A stretch of 24,991 bases of DNA from NCBI GenBank assembly GCA_027064405.1, contig JAMOPP010000200.1, positions 1 through 24,991 of the forward strand. The letters are read 5' to 3'. Below the pieces are notes generated by a model, which made no database searches, had not been told where the DNA came from, and saw nothing but the letters and a program-made list of their open reading frames with translations. Origin of the DNA: Desulfurellales bacterium (GTDB lineage: Bacteria > Campylobacterota_A > Desulfurellia > Desulfurellales > Hippeaceae). Both the position numbers and the translations under genes were made by a program. Shown in pieces: positions 8,232 to 16,580 of this stretch (within the stretch, counting starts at the first letter, position 1; the number at the start of each line of letters is the position of its first letter).

Positions 8232-8762
8232 CTATTTTGAGAGTACCGTGAAATGGTCTCTTCTATTTTTTGCCCAAGCTTTTTGAGTATGTCCTGTAGC
8301 TATAGGTTTACTTTCGCCGTAAGATACAATCTCAATCCTATCTGATGCTATGCCTTTGGAAATTAGATACTCTTTTGCCGATTTAGCCCTTTTCTGACCA
8401 AGTGCCAGATTGTACTCTTCCGTCCCTCTTTCGTCGCAGTTTCCCTCTATTCTAATCTTCATTGACGGGTGGTTTGCCATAAAATCAGTTATAACATCGA
8501 GAACAGCAGGAACATCCTGTTTAATTCCATATTTATTAATAACCGTTAGATTATACCTATCAAAGTTAAAATGCACATCCTGGAAGATGGTGGATAACTG
8601 TTTATCTGTGGTAGTTTTAGTTTGCTCAGGAACCTGTTGCTCTACTGATACCTTTGCCTTAGGTTGTGCTGTTTTCGTTTTGCATTGACTGCTTGAACAT
8701 CCATAACCTATAAATGATACAACTGCAACGGATACAGCAAATGAAATAACTTTTCTTTTCAT
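8232..8762 (-). CDS. pal: Peptidoglycan-associated lipoprotein Pal, downstream copy
   Basis: Pal anchors the outer membrane to peptidoglycan and is mobilised by TolB/TolA. The frame stays open to an upstream ATG at 8882, but I choose ATG 8762 (176 residues). It follows GGAGG with an 8-base gap and begins a lipoprotein signal peptide, MKRKVISFAVSVAVV, ending FIGYGC with Cys22 as the lipidation site; the -3 residue is Gly rather than the usual Leu/Val/Ile. The C-terminal OmpA-like domain has NCDERGTEEYNLALGQKRA and ends in KNRRDHFTVLSK, with the Asp and Arg that bind diaminopimelate in the family. It lies 19 bases after another pal-like gene, and part of its OmpA domain is almost identical in DNA to that copy. 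Confidence 0.96.
   Translation of the reverse strand: MKRKVISFAVSVAVVSFIGYGCSSSQCKTKTAQPKAKVSVEQQVPEQTKTTTDKQLSTIFQDVHFNFDRYNLTVINKYGIKQDVPAVLDVITDFMANHPSMKIRIEGNCDERGTEEYNLALGQKRAKSAKEYLISKGIASDRIEIVSYGESKPIATGHTQKAWAKNRRDHFTVLSK
8353..8483 (-). repeat. Near-identical direct repeat in pal, copy 1
   Basis: These 131 bases match 8900-9030 with four mismatches by my count (T/C at 8371/8918, T/C at 8384/8931, C/T at 8394/8941, A/G at 8409/8956). The 74 bases 8410-8483 match exactly. Both copies have the same orientation and reading frame and encode the MANHPSMK to LISKG part of the OmpA-like domain. Identity falls off sharply on both sides. Confidence 0.95.
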
Positions 8763-8770
8763 ATTCGATA

Positions 8771-8775
8771 CCTCC
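8771..8775 (-). promoter_or_regulatory. Ribosome binding site that fixes the start of the downstream pal
   Basis: On the - strand this reads GGAGG, 8 bases before ATG 8762. It favours the 176-residue lipoprotein over the 216-residue reading that starts inside the upstream pal gene. Confidence 0.85.
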
Positions 8776-8781
8776 AAAAAT

Positions 8782-9354
8782 TTATTTGTAGAAAACAAAA
8801 TAATCTCTTCTATTTTTTGACCAAGCCAAATTATTATGTCCAAAATCCACAGGTTGACTTTCTCCATAAGATATGGTCTCAATCCTATTCGGCGTTATAC
8901 CTTTGGAAATTAGATACCCTTTTGCCGATTCAGCCCTTTTTTGACCAAGTGCCAGGTTGTACTCTTCCGTCCCTCTTTCGTCGCAGTTTCCCTCTATTCT
9001 AATCTTCATTGACGGGTGGTTTGCCATAAACGATGCTATATTATTTAAAATATTTTTTGAATCTTCATTTATGCCATATTCATCAATATTTTCTATGGTA
9101 GCACTATTAAATTTAAAATGTATCTCTTTCTTTAGTGACTTGATTGTAAGATTGATATTTTTAGAAGCATATTCTTCAGTATTTAGATTGTTTACAGAAG
9201 GATATTTCAGGCTGTTTTGTGATGTTGAATTTTTATGATTTAGGTCTGTTTGAGATGCTTTAAGCATCTTTGAATTGCCACTTGTAGAACACCCGTAAGA
9301 CAATGTCAGCATCAACAATAAAACAATGGAATATAATGCACATTTTCTTAACAT
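8782..9354 (-). CDS. Pal-like lipoprotein, upstream copy of a tandem pair
   Basis: This 190-residue paralogue of Pal has its own lipoprotein signal, MLRKCALYSIVLLLMLTLSY ending in YGC, with Cys22 lipidated. A polar linker (about 23-65) differs completely from that of the neighbouring Pal, and an OmpA-like domain starts near KEIHFKF. The peptidoglycan-binding region NCDERGTEEYNLALGQKRA is the same as in the downstream copy, and the protein ends KNRRDYFVFYK. The ATG at 9354 follows GAGG with a 6-base gap. It lies 14 bases after tolB, the normal place for pal, so position alone does not show which copy is the ancestral Pal. Two functional copies with different linkers are likely; neither shows disruption. 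Confidence 0.92.
   Translation of the reverse strand: MLRKCALYSIVLLLMLTLSYGCSTSGNSKMLKASQTDLNHKNSTSQNSLKYPSVNNLNTEEYASKNINLTIKSLKKEIHFKFNSATIENIDEYGINEDSKNILNNIASFMANHPSMKIRIEGNCDERGTEEYNLALGQKRAESAKGYLISKGITPNRIETISYGESQPVDFGHNNLAWSKNRRDYFVFYK
8900..9030 (-). repeat. Near-identical direct repeat in pal, copy 2
   Basis: Partner of 8353-8483, offset by 547 bases: 127 of 131 positions agree by my count. The flanks on both sides are clearly diverged. Confidence 0.95.
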
Positions 9355-9368
9355 TTCACACCTCTTTT

Positions 9369-10640
9369 TTACCTAAATCTCCCACTCACACTTAGCCCAT
9401 TATACATACCGTTTCCGCCCATTGCAAGAAAATATTTATTATTTAATGTATTAACTATATATATGCCACGCACACCGCCCATCTCAGCTTCAATAGCAAC
9501 ATACCTCGAATCATAAGACCAGCTCGGAGAATCTAAGTTGTATCCTGTCATAACTGTTTTGTCTTCAGAACCGTCAATATTCATAATTTTTAGAGCTGTT
9601 TTCCCTTTTTCTATTGAAATATATGCAATTTTACGATTATTCGGTGACAATGCAGGACTTGAATTATACTTTCCGTTAAATGTCAACCTTATAGATGATT
9701 CAAAAGCCGAAGATAAATCTTTCACATAAATCTGTGGTGAAGATGTTCTGTTTGATACAAATACCATCTTAGAATAGTCACTTGTAAAGTTTGGTGATAC
9801 ATCTATGCCGTAGTTGTGTGTAAAATTTTTAATTATTCTGCCGTTTCTGTTAACTTCATAAATATCTACATCACCGTTTTTCGAAAACGGAACAGCAAAA
9901 TTGTTTTTATATTTAACAGCAGATATACTTAGATTGGAATTAGAAAATAATTTTCTTATTTTTCCTGTTCTGATGTTAAACAAAAAAAGAGAAGGTTTTC
10001 CATACTTATAAGAAAGGAAACTTATTTCATATTTATCTATCCACTTCGGAAGGATATTCATAGTATGCCATTTTGTTAGTCTTTCAATGTTTTCACCATT
10101 AAAATCGCAGGCATATATATCTCTTATTTTGCCCTTCCCTCTTGCGAAGATTATCTTGCTTTCAAAAGGCCCGTAAACACCCGTTATATACTCTATAATT
10201 TTATCGCTCACTCTATGTCCCAACCATTTTAATGATTCTTTATTTGAATAGAATGAGCCGTTAAACATTAATGTTTTGTTAGCGGAATTGACAAGTTTTA
10301 TATTTGCATAAATGCTATCATTGTTTTCAACGATTAAATTACCATAAACAGCATAATCCAAATTATCTATTTTTGATAAACCGCAGACAACGCTAAACGG
10401 GGCGTCGTATGAAAAGTGTTGAGTCTTATCTACATAAAAAAAGCCCGACATACGCAAATCTCTTTCTATTGTAGATTTTAAAATCAACGCAGAGGATTTA
10501 TCTTTAGATTGAAACCCCCACAATCCTATGCCTATAGGTTTATAATTGGGGTTATCAATCGTAATTTGAAAAACTTTAGCTTCGGCAGATAGATTTAAAT
10601 AAATTAAGAACAGTACAAACAAAACAATAATCTTTTTCAT
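9369..10640 (-). CDS. tolB: Tol-Pal system periplasmic protein TolB
   Basis: TolB is the periplasmic shuttle that binds Pal and TolA. The 423 residues begin with a signal peptide (MKKIIVLFVLFLIYLNLSAEA, cleavage near AEA). An N-terminal alpha/beta domain (about 25-155) is followed by a C-terminal beta-propeller. Propeller blades show as repeats such as DIYACDFNGENIERLTKW, SPNFTSDYSKMVFVSNR, QIYVKDLSS, SPALSPNNRKIAYIS and SPSWSYDSRYVAIEA, all of the TolB/WD40-like type. The ATG overlaps the stop of the upstream tolA-like gene (4-base ATGA), so translation is probably coupled. The first pal follows 14 bases on. Length and domain order are normal for the family. Confidence 0.96.
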   Translation of the reverse strand: MKKIIVLFVLFLIYLNLSAEAKVFQITIDNPNYKPIGIGLWGFQSKDKSSALILKSTIERDLRMSGFFYVDKTQHFSYDAPFSVVCGLSKIDNLDYAVYGNLIVENNDSIYANIKLVNSANKTLMFNGSFYSNKESLKWLGHRVSDKIIEYITGVYGPFESKIIFARGKGKIRDIYACDFNGENIERLTKWHTMNILPKWIDKYEISFLSYKYGKPSLFLFNIRTGKIRKLFSNSNLSISAVKYKNNFAVPFSKNGDVDIYEVNRNGRIIKNFTHNYGIDVSPNFTSDYSKMVFVSNRTSSPQIYVKDLSSAFESSIRLTFNGKYNSSPALSPNNRKIAYISIEKGKTALKIMNIDGSEDKTVMTGYNLDSPSWSYDSRYVAIEAEMGGVRGIYIVNTLNNKYFLAMGGNGMYNGLSVSGRFR

Positions 10641-11371
10641 TCTTTTTCCCTTGTATCAAATGTTATAATAAATTCCACATATCCGCTATCAAGTATATCC
10701 TTTGGTGGTCTGGGTAAAGGATTACTTTTATTAATGGCACTTACAGCTGTTGTATCAACATACTTGTTTCCTGAACCTTTTTCTATCGCACTATAAATTA
10801 TATTGCCTTTATAATCAATTTTAATATCAACCTTTGTTATAAATTGTTTATTTTTTATGATACCTTTTTCCACACCCCAATTATTTTTTATTATATTGTT
10901 TATTACGCCGCTATAATTTGCTACTGCAATTTTAGTCTTTTCTTCGTTTTCTTTTTCTGCAATTTCATTTTTCATGGCTTCTATTCTATGCTCTATTAGC
11001 TTTTGTCTTATTTTTTCTTCTCTCAATACTTTCTCTTTCATCTGTTTCTTTTCCGCAATTTTAGCCTTTTTCTTAAGTTCTGCAATCTTCTTTTTAATAT
11101 TTACATATTTTTTATTTTCTCTTTTTTTATGTTTTATAGCTGTTTTTTTATGAATCTTTCTATGAATATCTTTATGTTTTGTAACTGTTTTTTTTGGTTT
11201 ACTCCTTATAATTTTCTTTTTAGCACTTTTATGCTTTATGGAAATAAGTTGCACATTGTATACATTCTGATTTTTTTTACTAATAATGGGCTTATCGTGT
11301 ACTATAACAAGATAGATAAGAACAAAAGAAAGATGAATTAAAACCGATAAAAGAACACTTATTAGTTTCAT
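10637..11371 (-). CDS. tolA: TolA (TonB-type C-terminal domain, Lys/His-rich linker)
   Basis: TolA spans the periplasm and transmits proton-motive force from TolQR to TolB and Pal. The 244-residue protein has one N-terminal membrane anchor (about 5-25) with short cytoplasmic and long periplasmic parts. A strongly basic, probably helical region (about 45-160) follows, then a TonB/TolA C-terminal domain. The latter shows VDIKIDYKGNIIYSAIEKGS, AVSAINKSNPLPRPP and a final strand YVEFIITFD. It overlaps tolR and tolB by 4 bases at each end. The linker is rich in Lys and His (TKHKDIHRKIHKK, IKHKK) and poor in Ala, unlike the Ala-rich linker of E. coli TolA. TonB is an alternative by domain alone, but the position between tolR and tolB supports TolA. 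Confidence 0.9.
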   Translation of the reverse strand: MKLISVLLSVLIHLSFVLIYLVIVHDKPIISKKNQNVYNVQLISIKHKSAKKKIIRSKPKKTVTKHKDIHRKIHKKTAIKHKKRENKKYVNIKKKIAELKKKAKIAEKKQMKEKVLREEKIRQKLIEHRIEAMKNEIAEKENEEKTKIAVANYSGVINNIIKNNWGVEKGIIKNKQFITKVDIKIDYKGNIIYSAIEKGSGNKYVDTTAVSAINKSNPLPRPPKDILDSGYVEFIITFDTREKE

Positions 11372-11760
11372 TGCTTAGGCTGAGTGGCAAGCCCTACCCT
11401 ATCAATACCGGATTTTTTAGCAATATCTATGACCTGAACCACTTTTCCATAATCAACACTTTTGTCAGCCTTAATTATGAGAGACGATTTTAAATGATTC
11501 TTTAAAAAATCGCCCAAAGCCTGCTTTTTTACACGAACCTTGTCTATATAATAGTTTCCGTTTTTATCAATTGATAAAACAATATCTTTTTTATCAATTT
11601 TCGTGCTTGAAGATGCTGTTTTTGGCAAACTCACTTTTATGCCCTTTACGAGCATAGGCGTAGTCACCATAAAAATAATAAGCAACACAAGAACTACATC
11701 AACAAGTGGCGTTATATTTATATCGGAAAATTGTTTTAAAGATCTACTGCATTTTTTCAT
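11368..11760 (-). CDS. tolR: TolR (ExbD family)
   Basis: TolR forms the inner-membrane proton-driven motor with TolQ. The 130 residues hold a short cytoplasmic start with INITPLVDVVLVLLIIFMV (about 14-33); the Asp in the membrane segment is the proton-carrying residue conserved in ExbD, TolR and MotB-type stators. A small periplasmic domain follows (for example DIVLSIDKNGNYYIDKVRV and SLIIKADKSVDYGKVVQVID). The start lies 17 bases inside tolQ and the stop overlaps tolA by 4 bases, so tolQ-R-A are translationally interlocked. ExbD is the alternative name, but the surrounding tolA, tolB and pal settle the role. Confidence 0.95.
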   Translation of the reverse strand: MKKCSRSLKQFSDINITPLVDVVLVLLIIFMVTTPMLVKGIKVSLPKTASSSTKIDKKDIVLSIDKNGNYYIDKVRVKKQALGDFLKNHLKSSLIIKADKSVDYGKVVQVIDIAKKSGIDRVGLATQPKQ

Positions 11761-12328
11761 TAGAAATAGCTTCTAAGAAACCTTCAACCTCTCTAATTAT
11801 AGAAGATAACTTTGTATACAGTATATTATACCCTATAACTGCCGGTACGGCAACAAATATACCTGCGGCTGTAGTTATTAGAGCCTCCGATATTCCGGGG
11901 GCAACCGTTGATATGCTTACATTAGCCGAAGAACCTATGTTACTGAACGCATTAATAATACCACAAACTGTTCCGAAGAGACCAATAAAAGGTGCAGTTG
12001 AACCAACCGATGAAAGCCAAGGAAAGCTACCTTCCAAATTTTTTATTGACATTTCTAAAAATGTAGCAGCATCGGCGTACGATTTTTTATGCAAAAGATA
12101 AATATGCGCAGCGAGTGAATTATTCGCATCGGCAAAAGAGTCCAGACCGTTTTTATCGTTTGATTCTATAAACTTATTTAAAAAAATCCTGTTTTTACTT
12201 GATAATGAGTTTAGTGAAAACCATTTGTATATTATAAAACTCCAAGAAAAAACAGACATAACTGCAAGAACAGCAAGCACTATTATTGCAATAGTGCCTA
12301 TCTGTTCAAACCCAAAATAATTAGTCAT
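11744..12328 (-). CDS. tolQ: TolQ (ExbB/MotA family)
   Basis: TolQ is the pentameric inner-membrane channel subunit of the Tol motor. The 194-residue protein has one N-terminal span (about 10-35), a cytoplasmic loop and two C-terminal spans. The second span starts in GSTAPFIGLFGTVCGIINAF and the third covers ALITTAAGIFVAVPAVIGY; these are the hallmark ExbB/TolQ motifs, including the Thr and Gly residues facing the proton path. It is somewhat shorter than the E. coli protein of about 230 residues, mainly in the loop. Its ATG shares one base with the atpC stop (TAATG), joining the ATP synthase and Tol genes in one transcription unit. Confidence 0.95.
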   Translation of the reverse strand: MTNYFGFEQIGTIAIIVLAVLAVMSVFSWSFIIYKWFSLNSLSSKNRIFLNKFIESNDKNGLDSFADANNSLAAHIYLLHKKSYADAATFLEMSIKNLEGSFPWLSSVGSTAPFIGLFGTVCGIINAFSNIGSSANVSISTVAPGISEALITTAAGIFVAVPAVIGYNILYTKLSSIIREVEGFLEAISNEKMQ

Positions 12329-12723
12329 TATGATACCAATTTAAGCATATTTGAGTATTTCGCATATGCAAATTTCGTTTTTTCATATTCTTCATCATTG
12401 AAATTTAATGATGCAAGTTTATCCTTGAATTTATTTGTATTACTCTCAGCGTATGCCTTATCAATATCTTCACTTGTATAGACTTCATCAGCTATAACGA
12501 TTACATTATTTTCAGTAACCTCAAAATATCCTCCGATGACAAGGAATTTTTTTTCTTCACCACTTTCTGCAGTAATATCAACTATGCCTACATCCAAAGT
12601 AGTTATAAAGTTTTCATGATCTTGCAATACGCCAAACTCACCTACTTTTCCGGGTGCAGACATATAGGTAATATTTCCCTCGAATACCTTCTTCGACAAA
12701 GTAACAATTGAACAATTAAGCAT
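12328..12723 (-). CDS. atpC: ATP synthase F1 epsilon subunit
   Basis: The epsilon subunit sits on the central stalk and regulates hydrolysis. The 131 residues include the N-terminal beta-sandwich (MLNCSIVTLSKKVFEGNI, then MSAPGKVGEFGVLQDHEN, then LVIGGYFEVTENNVIVIADE), which is typical of the family. A helical C-terminal part follows (about 85-131), predicted as two helices and of normal length. The start is preceded by GGAG. It follows atpD by 11 bases and shares one base with tolQ. No residue change suggests loss of function. Confidence 0.96.
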   Translation of the reverse strand: MLNCSIVTLSKKVFEGNITYMSAPGKVGEFGVLQDHENFITTLDVGIVDITAESGEEKKFLVIGGYFEVTENNVIVIADEVYTSEDIDKAYAESNTNKFKDKLASLNFNDEEYEKTKFAYAKYSNMLKLVS

Positions 12724-12734
12724 TTTAAATCTCC

Positions 12735-14141
12735 TTATGTAAGAGTTTTAGCTTTTTCCAAAGCTTCTTCAATGGTTCCTACAAGATAAAATGCTTGCTC
12801 AGGTATATCGTCATGCTTACCGTCTATAATTTCTTTAAACCCTCTAATGGTATCTTTGATTGATACATATTTCCCGCTAATTCCCGTAAACTGTTCAGCA
12901 ACAAAAAATGGCTGCGACAAGAATCTCTGTATCTTTCTTGCACGGTTAACAATAACCTTATCCTCTTCGCTCAGCTCTTCCATACCGAGAATAGCTATAA
13001 TATCCTGAAGTTCTTTGTATCTTTGTAGAATTTCCTGTATGTTCCTTGCTATATCATAATGTTCTTGACCTACAACCATAGGATCCATAATTCTTGAAGT
13101 TGAATCCAAAGGATCGACAGCAGGATAAATACCAAGCTCGGTTAATTTTCTTGAAAGAACAGTTGTGGCATCAAGATGTGAAAATGTAGTAGCAGGGGCA
13201 GGATCTGTTAAATCGTCTGCAGGAACATAAATAGCCTGAACAGAAGTAATAGAGCCGTTCTTTGTAGAGGTAATTCTTTCTTCCAACTCACCCATATCCG
13301 TACCAAGTGTAGGTTGATAACCAACAGCAGATGGAATTCTTCCAAGTAGAGCTGAAACTTCACTACCAGCCTGCGTAAATCTAAAAATATTATCGATAAA
13401 TATGAGAACATCCAAGTTTTTTTCATCTCGGAAATATTCAGCAACAGTAAGTCCGGTCAATGCAACCCTTGCTCTTGCTCCTGGGGGCTCGTTCATCTGA
13501 CCATAAATCAAAGCCGCTTTATCTATAACGCCTGATTCCTTCATCTCGTTCCATAAATCATTACCCTCTCTTGTTCTTTCACCGACTCCGCAAAAAACAG
13601 AATAGCCTCCATGCTGCATAGCAACATTGTGAATAAGTTCCATAATAAGAACTGTTTTACCAACTCCGGCACCGCCGAACAGTCCTGTTTTTCCGCCTTT
13701 ACCGTAAGGGCATAAAAGGTCAATAACCTTAATACCCGTTTCAAACATTTCATTTTCAGTTGACTGGTCTTCAAGAAGAGGAGCATCTCTATGTATAGGC
13801 CAATGTACATCGGATTTGATTTCTCCCAACTCATCTACAGGTTCGCCCACAACATTCATAATTCTTCCAAGAGCGCCTTCACCTACCGGTGCAGTTATAT
13901 ATTGGTTTGTATTCTCAACTTCTGTGCCTCTCACCAAACCATCCGTAGAATCCATAGCAATGGTTCTTACCCTATTCTCTCCGAGATGTTGAGAAACTTC
14001 CAAAACCAAATCTGATGTTGCACCTTCAATATCATTTTTATTTACCTTTAAAGCTGTATATATCGGTGGTAAATTACCGCTTTCAAATTCAACATCTACC
14101 ACTGCACCTATAACCTGTACAACTTTTCCTTTTTCTTGCAT
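12735..14141 (-). CDS. atpD: ATP synthase F1 beta subunit
   Basis: The catalytic subunit of F1. The 468 residues include the P-loop GGAGVGKT (156-163), GERTREGNDLW (187-197) with the catalytic Glu, NEPPGARARVALTGLT, the Walker B region VLIFIDNIFRFTQAG and the ALLGRIPSAVGYQPTLGTDM stretch. MEELSEED is the lever motif that contacts the gamma subunit (DELSEED in most species). The ATG is preceded by AAGGAG with an 8-base gap. It lies 25 bases after atpG. High conservation leaves little doubt; nothing is unusual. Confidence 0.99.
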   Translation of the reverse strand: MQEKGKVVQVIGAVVDVEFESGNLPPIYTALKVNKNDIEGATSDLVLEVSQHLGENRVRTIAMDSTDGLVRGTEVENTNQYITAPVGEGALGRIMNVVGEPVDELGEIKSDVHWPIHRDAPLLEDQSTENEMFETGIKVIDLLCPYGKGGKTGLFGGAGVGKTVLIMELIHNVAMQHGGYSVFCGVGERTREGNDLWNEMKESGVIDKAALIYGQMNEPPGARARVALTGLTVAEYFRDEKNLDVLIFIDNIFRFTQAGSEVSALLGRIPSAVGYQPTLGTDMGELEERITSTKNGSITSVQAIYVPADDLTDPAPATTFSHLDATTVLSRKLTELGIYPAVDPLDSTSRIMDPMVVGQEHYDIARNIQEILQRYKELQDIIAILGMEELSEEDKVIVNRARKIQRFLSQPFFVAEQFTGISGKYVSIKDTIRGFKEIIDGKHDDIPEQAFYLVGTIEEALEKAKTLT

Positions 14142-14166
14142 ATTATAACTCCTTTTATACCTCTTA

Positions 14167-15036
14167 TTATTTCATTGCTTCGATACTTGTTGTAATTTCA
14201 ACAAGTTCTCTGGTAATGGACGCCTGTCTCGCTTTATTAAATTCCAATGTCAAATTATCTATCATTTCTCCTGCGTTCGTAGTTGCAGCATCCATAGCTG
14301 TCATTCTTGCCGCATATTCACCAGCCAAAGATTCAAGCATACTTTCATACAGATTCATTTTGGCATATTTTGGCAACAATTCAGCTAAAACGCTTGATTT
14401 ATCAGGTTCGAATAGAAATTTCTCGGTTACATTACCAACAGGAACCGAATCTTCAAATGACATTGGCAAAATTTTCTTTACAACAACCTTTTGCACCAAA
14501 ACATTAACAAATTTGTTATAAACAACATACACTTCGTCACTTTTTTCGTTTATAAAATCTTCAATAACTTGACTCATTATCATACTTGCATCTTCATAGG
14601 TTGCCTTATCTTTAAGTATGTCCGTATATGAATTTTTTGCCTGTATGCCTTTAAATTTAAAATAGTTGTTCGCAAATTTACCTATAAGAACAGGAGAAAC
14701 ATTTTTTGACGCAAATTTACCCTTTATAAGATTTTCAGATTCTTTAATCACATTATGGTTAAAAGCTCCACACAAACCTTTATCGGATGTCAAAACAATT
14801 AAGTCAACATTCTTAACATCCTTTAAAAATAAGAGCGGATGCTCTAAATGAGATGATGAATCTACCAAAGAATGTATAATCTGTCCAAATTTATACATAT
14901 ATGGCCTAAATTGTAGAGCCGCTTCTTGCGTTTTACGCAGTTTCGCAGCGGCAACCATTTTCATAGCCTTAGTTATTTGCTGTGTTTTTTGGACGCTCGC
15001 TATCTTTCTTTTAATATCCTTCATACTTACAGCCAT
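14167..15036 (-). CDS. atpG: ATP synthase F1 gamma subunit
   Basis: Gamma is the rotating central shaft of the F1 motor. The 289 residues begin MAVSMKDIKRKIASVQKT followed by QITKAMKMVAAAKLRK, the conserved N-terminal helix. The C-terminal helix has ARMTAMDAATTNAGEMI and LEFNKARQASITRELVEI, also signature segments. LTSDKGLCGAFNHNV in the Rossmann-like middle domain is typical. The start uses an AGGGG site in the 11-base gap after atpA. Length and all conserved segments are normal. Confidence 0.98.
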   Translation of the reverse strand: MAVSMKDIKRKIASVQKTQQITKAMKMVAAAKLRKTQEAALQFRPYMYKFGQIIHSLVDSSSHLEHPLLFLKDVKNVDLIVLTSDKGLCGAFNHNVIKESENLIKGKFASKNVSPVLIGKFANNYFKFKGIQAKNSYTDILKDKATYEDASMIMSQVIEDFINEKSDEVYVVYNKFVNVLVQKVVVKKILPMSFEDSVPVGNVTEKFLFEPDKSSVLAELLPKYAKMNLYESMLESLAGEYAARMTAMDAATTNAGEMIDNLTLEFNKARQASITRELVEITTSIEAMK

Positions 15037-15047
15037 AACAATGCCCC

Positions 15048-16556
15048 TTAAGGTTTAAATACCTTTTTAAACTCATCCAATGCAGAATCTATTTTTTTCT
15101 TTAAGTCATCATCTATTTTTTTCTTCTCTTTCAATCCCGTAAAAATATTCTCATATTTTGCTTCTATGAATTTATACATTTCGTTTTCATATTTTTTTAG
15201 ATTTTTAACTTCCACATCATCAAGGTAGCCGTTGTTTCCTGCATAAATGATAAGAATCTGCTTTTCAACTTCGAGTGGCTCATATGGAGGTTGTTTTAAT
15301 ATCTCTGTCATCCTTTCACCCCTGTTAAGCTGTTGCTGTGTTACTTTATCCAAGTCACTTCCAAACTGAGCAAATGCCGCAAGTTCTCTGTATTGTGCCA
15401 AAGTAAGTCTGAGTGTACCGGCAACCTGTTTCATAGCTTTAACTTGAGCAGCGCCTCCAACCCTTGAAACCGATATACCTGCGTTAACAGCAGGTCTGAT
15501 GCCGGCATAGAAGAAATCACTCTCAAGGTATATCTGACCATCCGTAATGGAAATAACATTTGTAGGTATATATGCAGAAACATCGCCTGCCTGAGTTTCA
15601 ATAATAGGAAGTGCCGTTAAGGAACCTCCGCCAAGTGCATCTGAAAGCTTTGCAGCCCTTTCGAGCAATCTGGAGTGTAAATAAAAGACATCTCCGGGAT
15701 ATGCCTCTCTTCCCGGCGGTCTTCTAAGAAGCAGTGAAACCTGTCTATAGGACTGTGCATGTTTACTCAAATCATCGTATATAATTAAAGCATGCTTTCC
15801 GTTGTCTCTAAAATATTCGCCCATCGTAACACCTGTATAAGGTGCTATATACTGCAAAGGTGCCGGATCTGATGCAGTTGCTGAAACTATTGTTGTATAT
15901 TCCATTGCACCCATTTCTTCTAATTTTTTATGTATTCGCGCAACCGTAGACCTTTTCTGACCTATTGCGACATAAATACAATATACATCCGTATTTTTCT
16001 GATTTATAATCGTATCGATTGCTATCTGTGTTTTACCTATCTGTCTATCACCTATTATGAGCTCTCTCTGCCCTCTTCCTATCGGAATCATTGCATCGAT
16101 AGCCTTAATACCTGTCTGCAAGGGTTCTGTAACAGGCTGTCTTTGAACAATTCCCGGAGCTTTTATCTCTATTCTTCTATGCTCTTCGCTCTCTATAGCT
16201 CCCTTGCCGTCTATCGCTCTACCCAAGGCATCAACAACCCTTCCTACAAGGGAATTTCCTACAGGAACCTGAGATATTTTTTTAGTTCTTTTAACACTAT
16301 CGCCCTCTTTTATATCTTTATAGTCTCCTAAGACAACTACACCAACATTGTCCTCTTCCAAGTTCAATGCCATTCCTATTACACCATTTTCAAACTCAAC
16401 CAATTCATTTGCCATAGCATTTTGAAGACCATAAACCCTTGCAATACCATCTCCGACATTAAGCACTGTTCCAACTTCACTGACATTAATAAACTCTTGA
16501 GTGCTTTCTATTTCTTTCTTTATAATGTTACTTACTTCGCTAGCTTTAATCTGCAT
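15048..16556 (-). CDS. atpA: ATP synthase F1 alpha subunit
   Basis: The regulatory nucleotide-binding subunit of F1. The 502 residues show the N-terminal beta-barrel (VGTVLNVGDGIARVYGL), the P-loop GDRQIGKT (169-176), ALIIYDDLSKHAQSYRQVSL (Walker B and after), the LLRRPPGREAYPGDVFYLHS stretch and SVSRVGGAAQVKAMK near the alpha-beta interface, which contains the arginine finger. The ATG has a strong AGGAGG (+ strand 16565-16570) with an 8-base gap. The C-terminal helices end in a Lys-rich tail. atpH ends 24 bases upstream. Standard for the family. Confidence 0.99.
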   Translation of the reverse strand: MQIKASEVSNIIKKEIESTQEFINVSEVGTVLNVGDGIARVYGLQNAMANELVEFENGVIGMALNLEEDNVGVVVLGDYKDIKEGDSVKRTKKISQVPVGNSLVGRVVDALGRAIDGKGAIESEEHRRIEIKAPGIVQRQPVTEPLQTGIKAIDAMIPIGRGQRELIIGDRQIGKTQIAIDTIINQKNTDVYCIYVAIGQKRSTVARIHKKLEEMGAMEYTTIVSATASDPAPLQYIAPYTGVTMGEYFRDNGKHALIIYDDLSKHAQSYRQVSLLLRRPPGREAYPGDVFYLHSRLLERAAKLSDALGGGSLTALPIIETQAGDVSAYIPTNVISITDGQIYLESDFFYAGIRPAVNAGISVSRVGGAAQVKAMKQVAGTLRLTLAQYRELAAFAQFGSDLDKVTQQQLNRGERMTEILKQPPYEPLEVEKQILIIYAGNNGYLDDVEVKNLKKYENEMYKFIEAKYENIFTGLKEKKKIDDDLKKKIDSALDEFKKVFKP

Positions 16557-16580
16557 TCAACAATCCTCCTTTATTATTCT

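Noticed and set aside
8763..8882. A 40-codon N-terminal extension of the downstream pal, starting at an ATG inside the upstream pal.
   Set aside because: The extension lacks a ribosome site of its own and would bury the lipoprotein signal. ATG 8762 has GGAGG at the right distance and begins a normal signal peptide.
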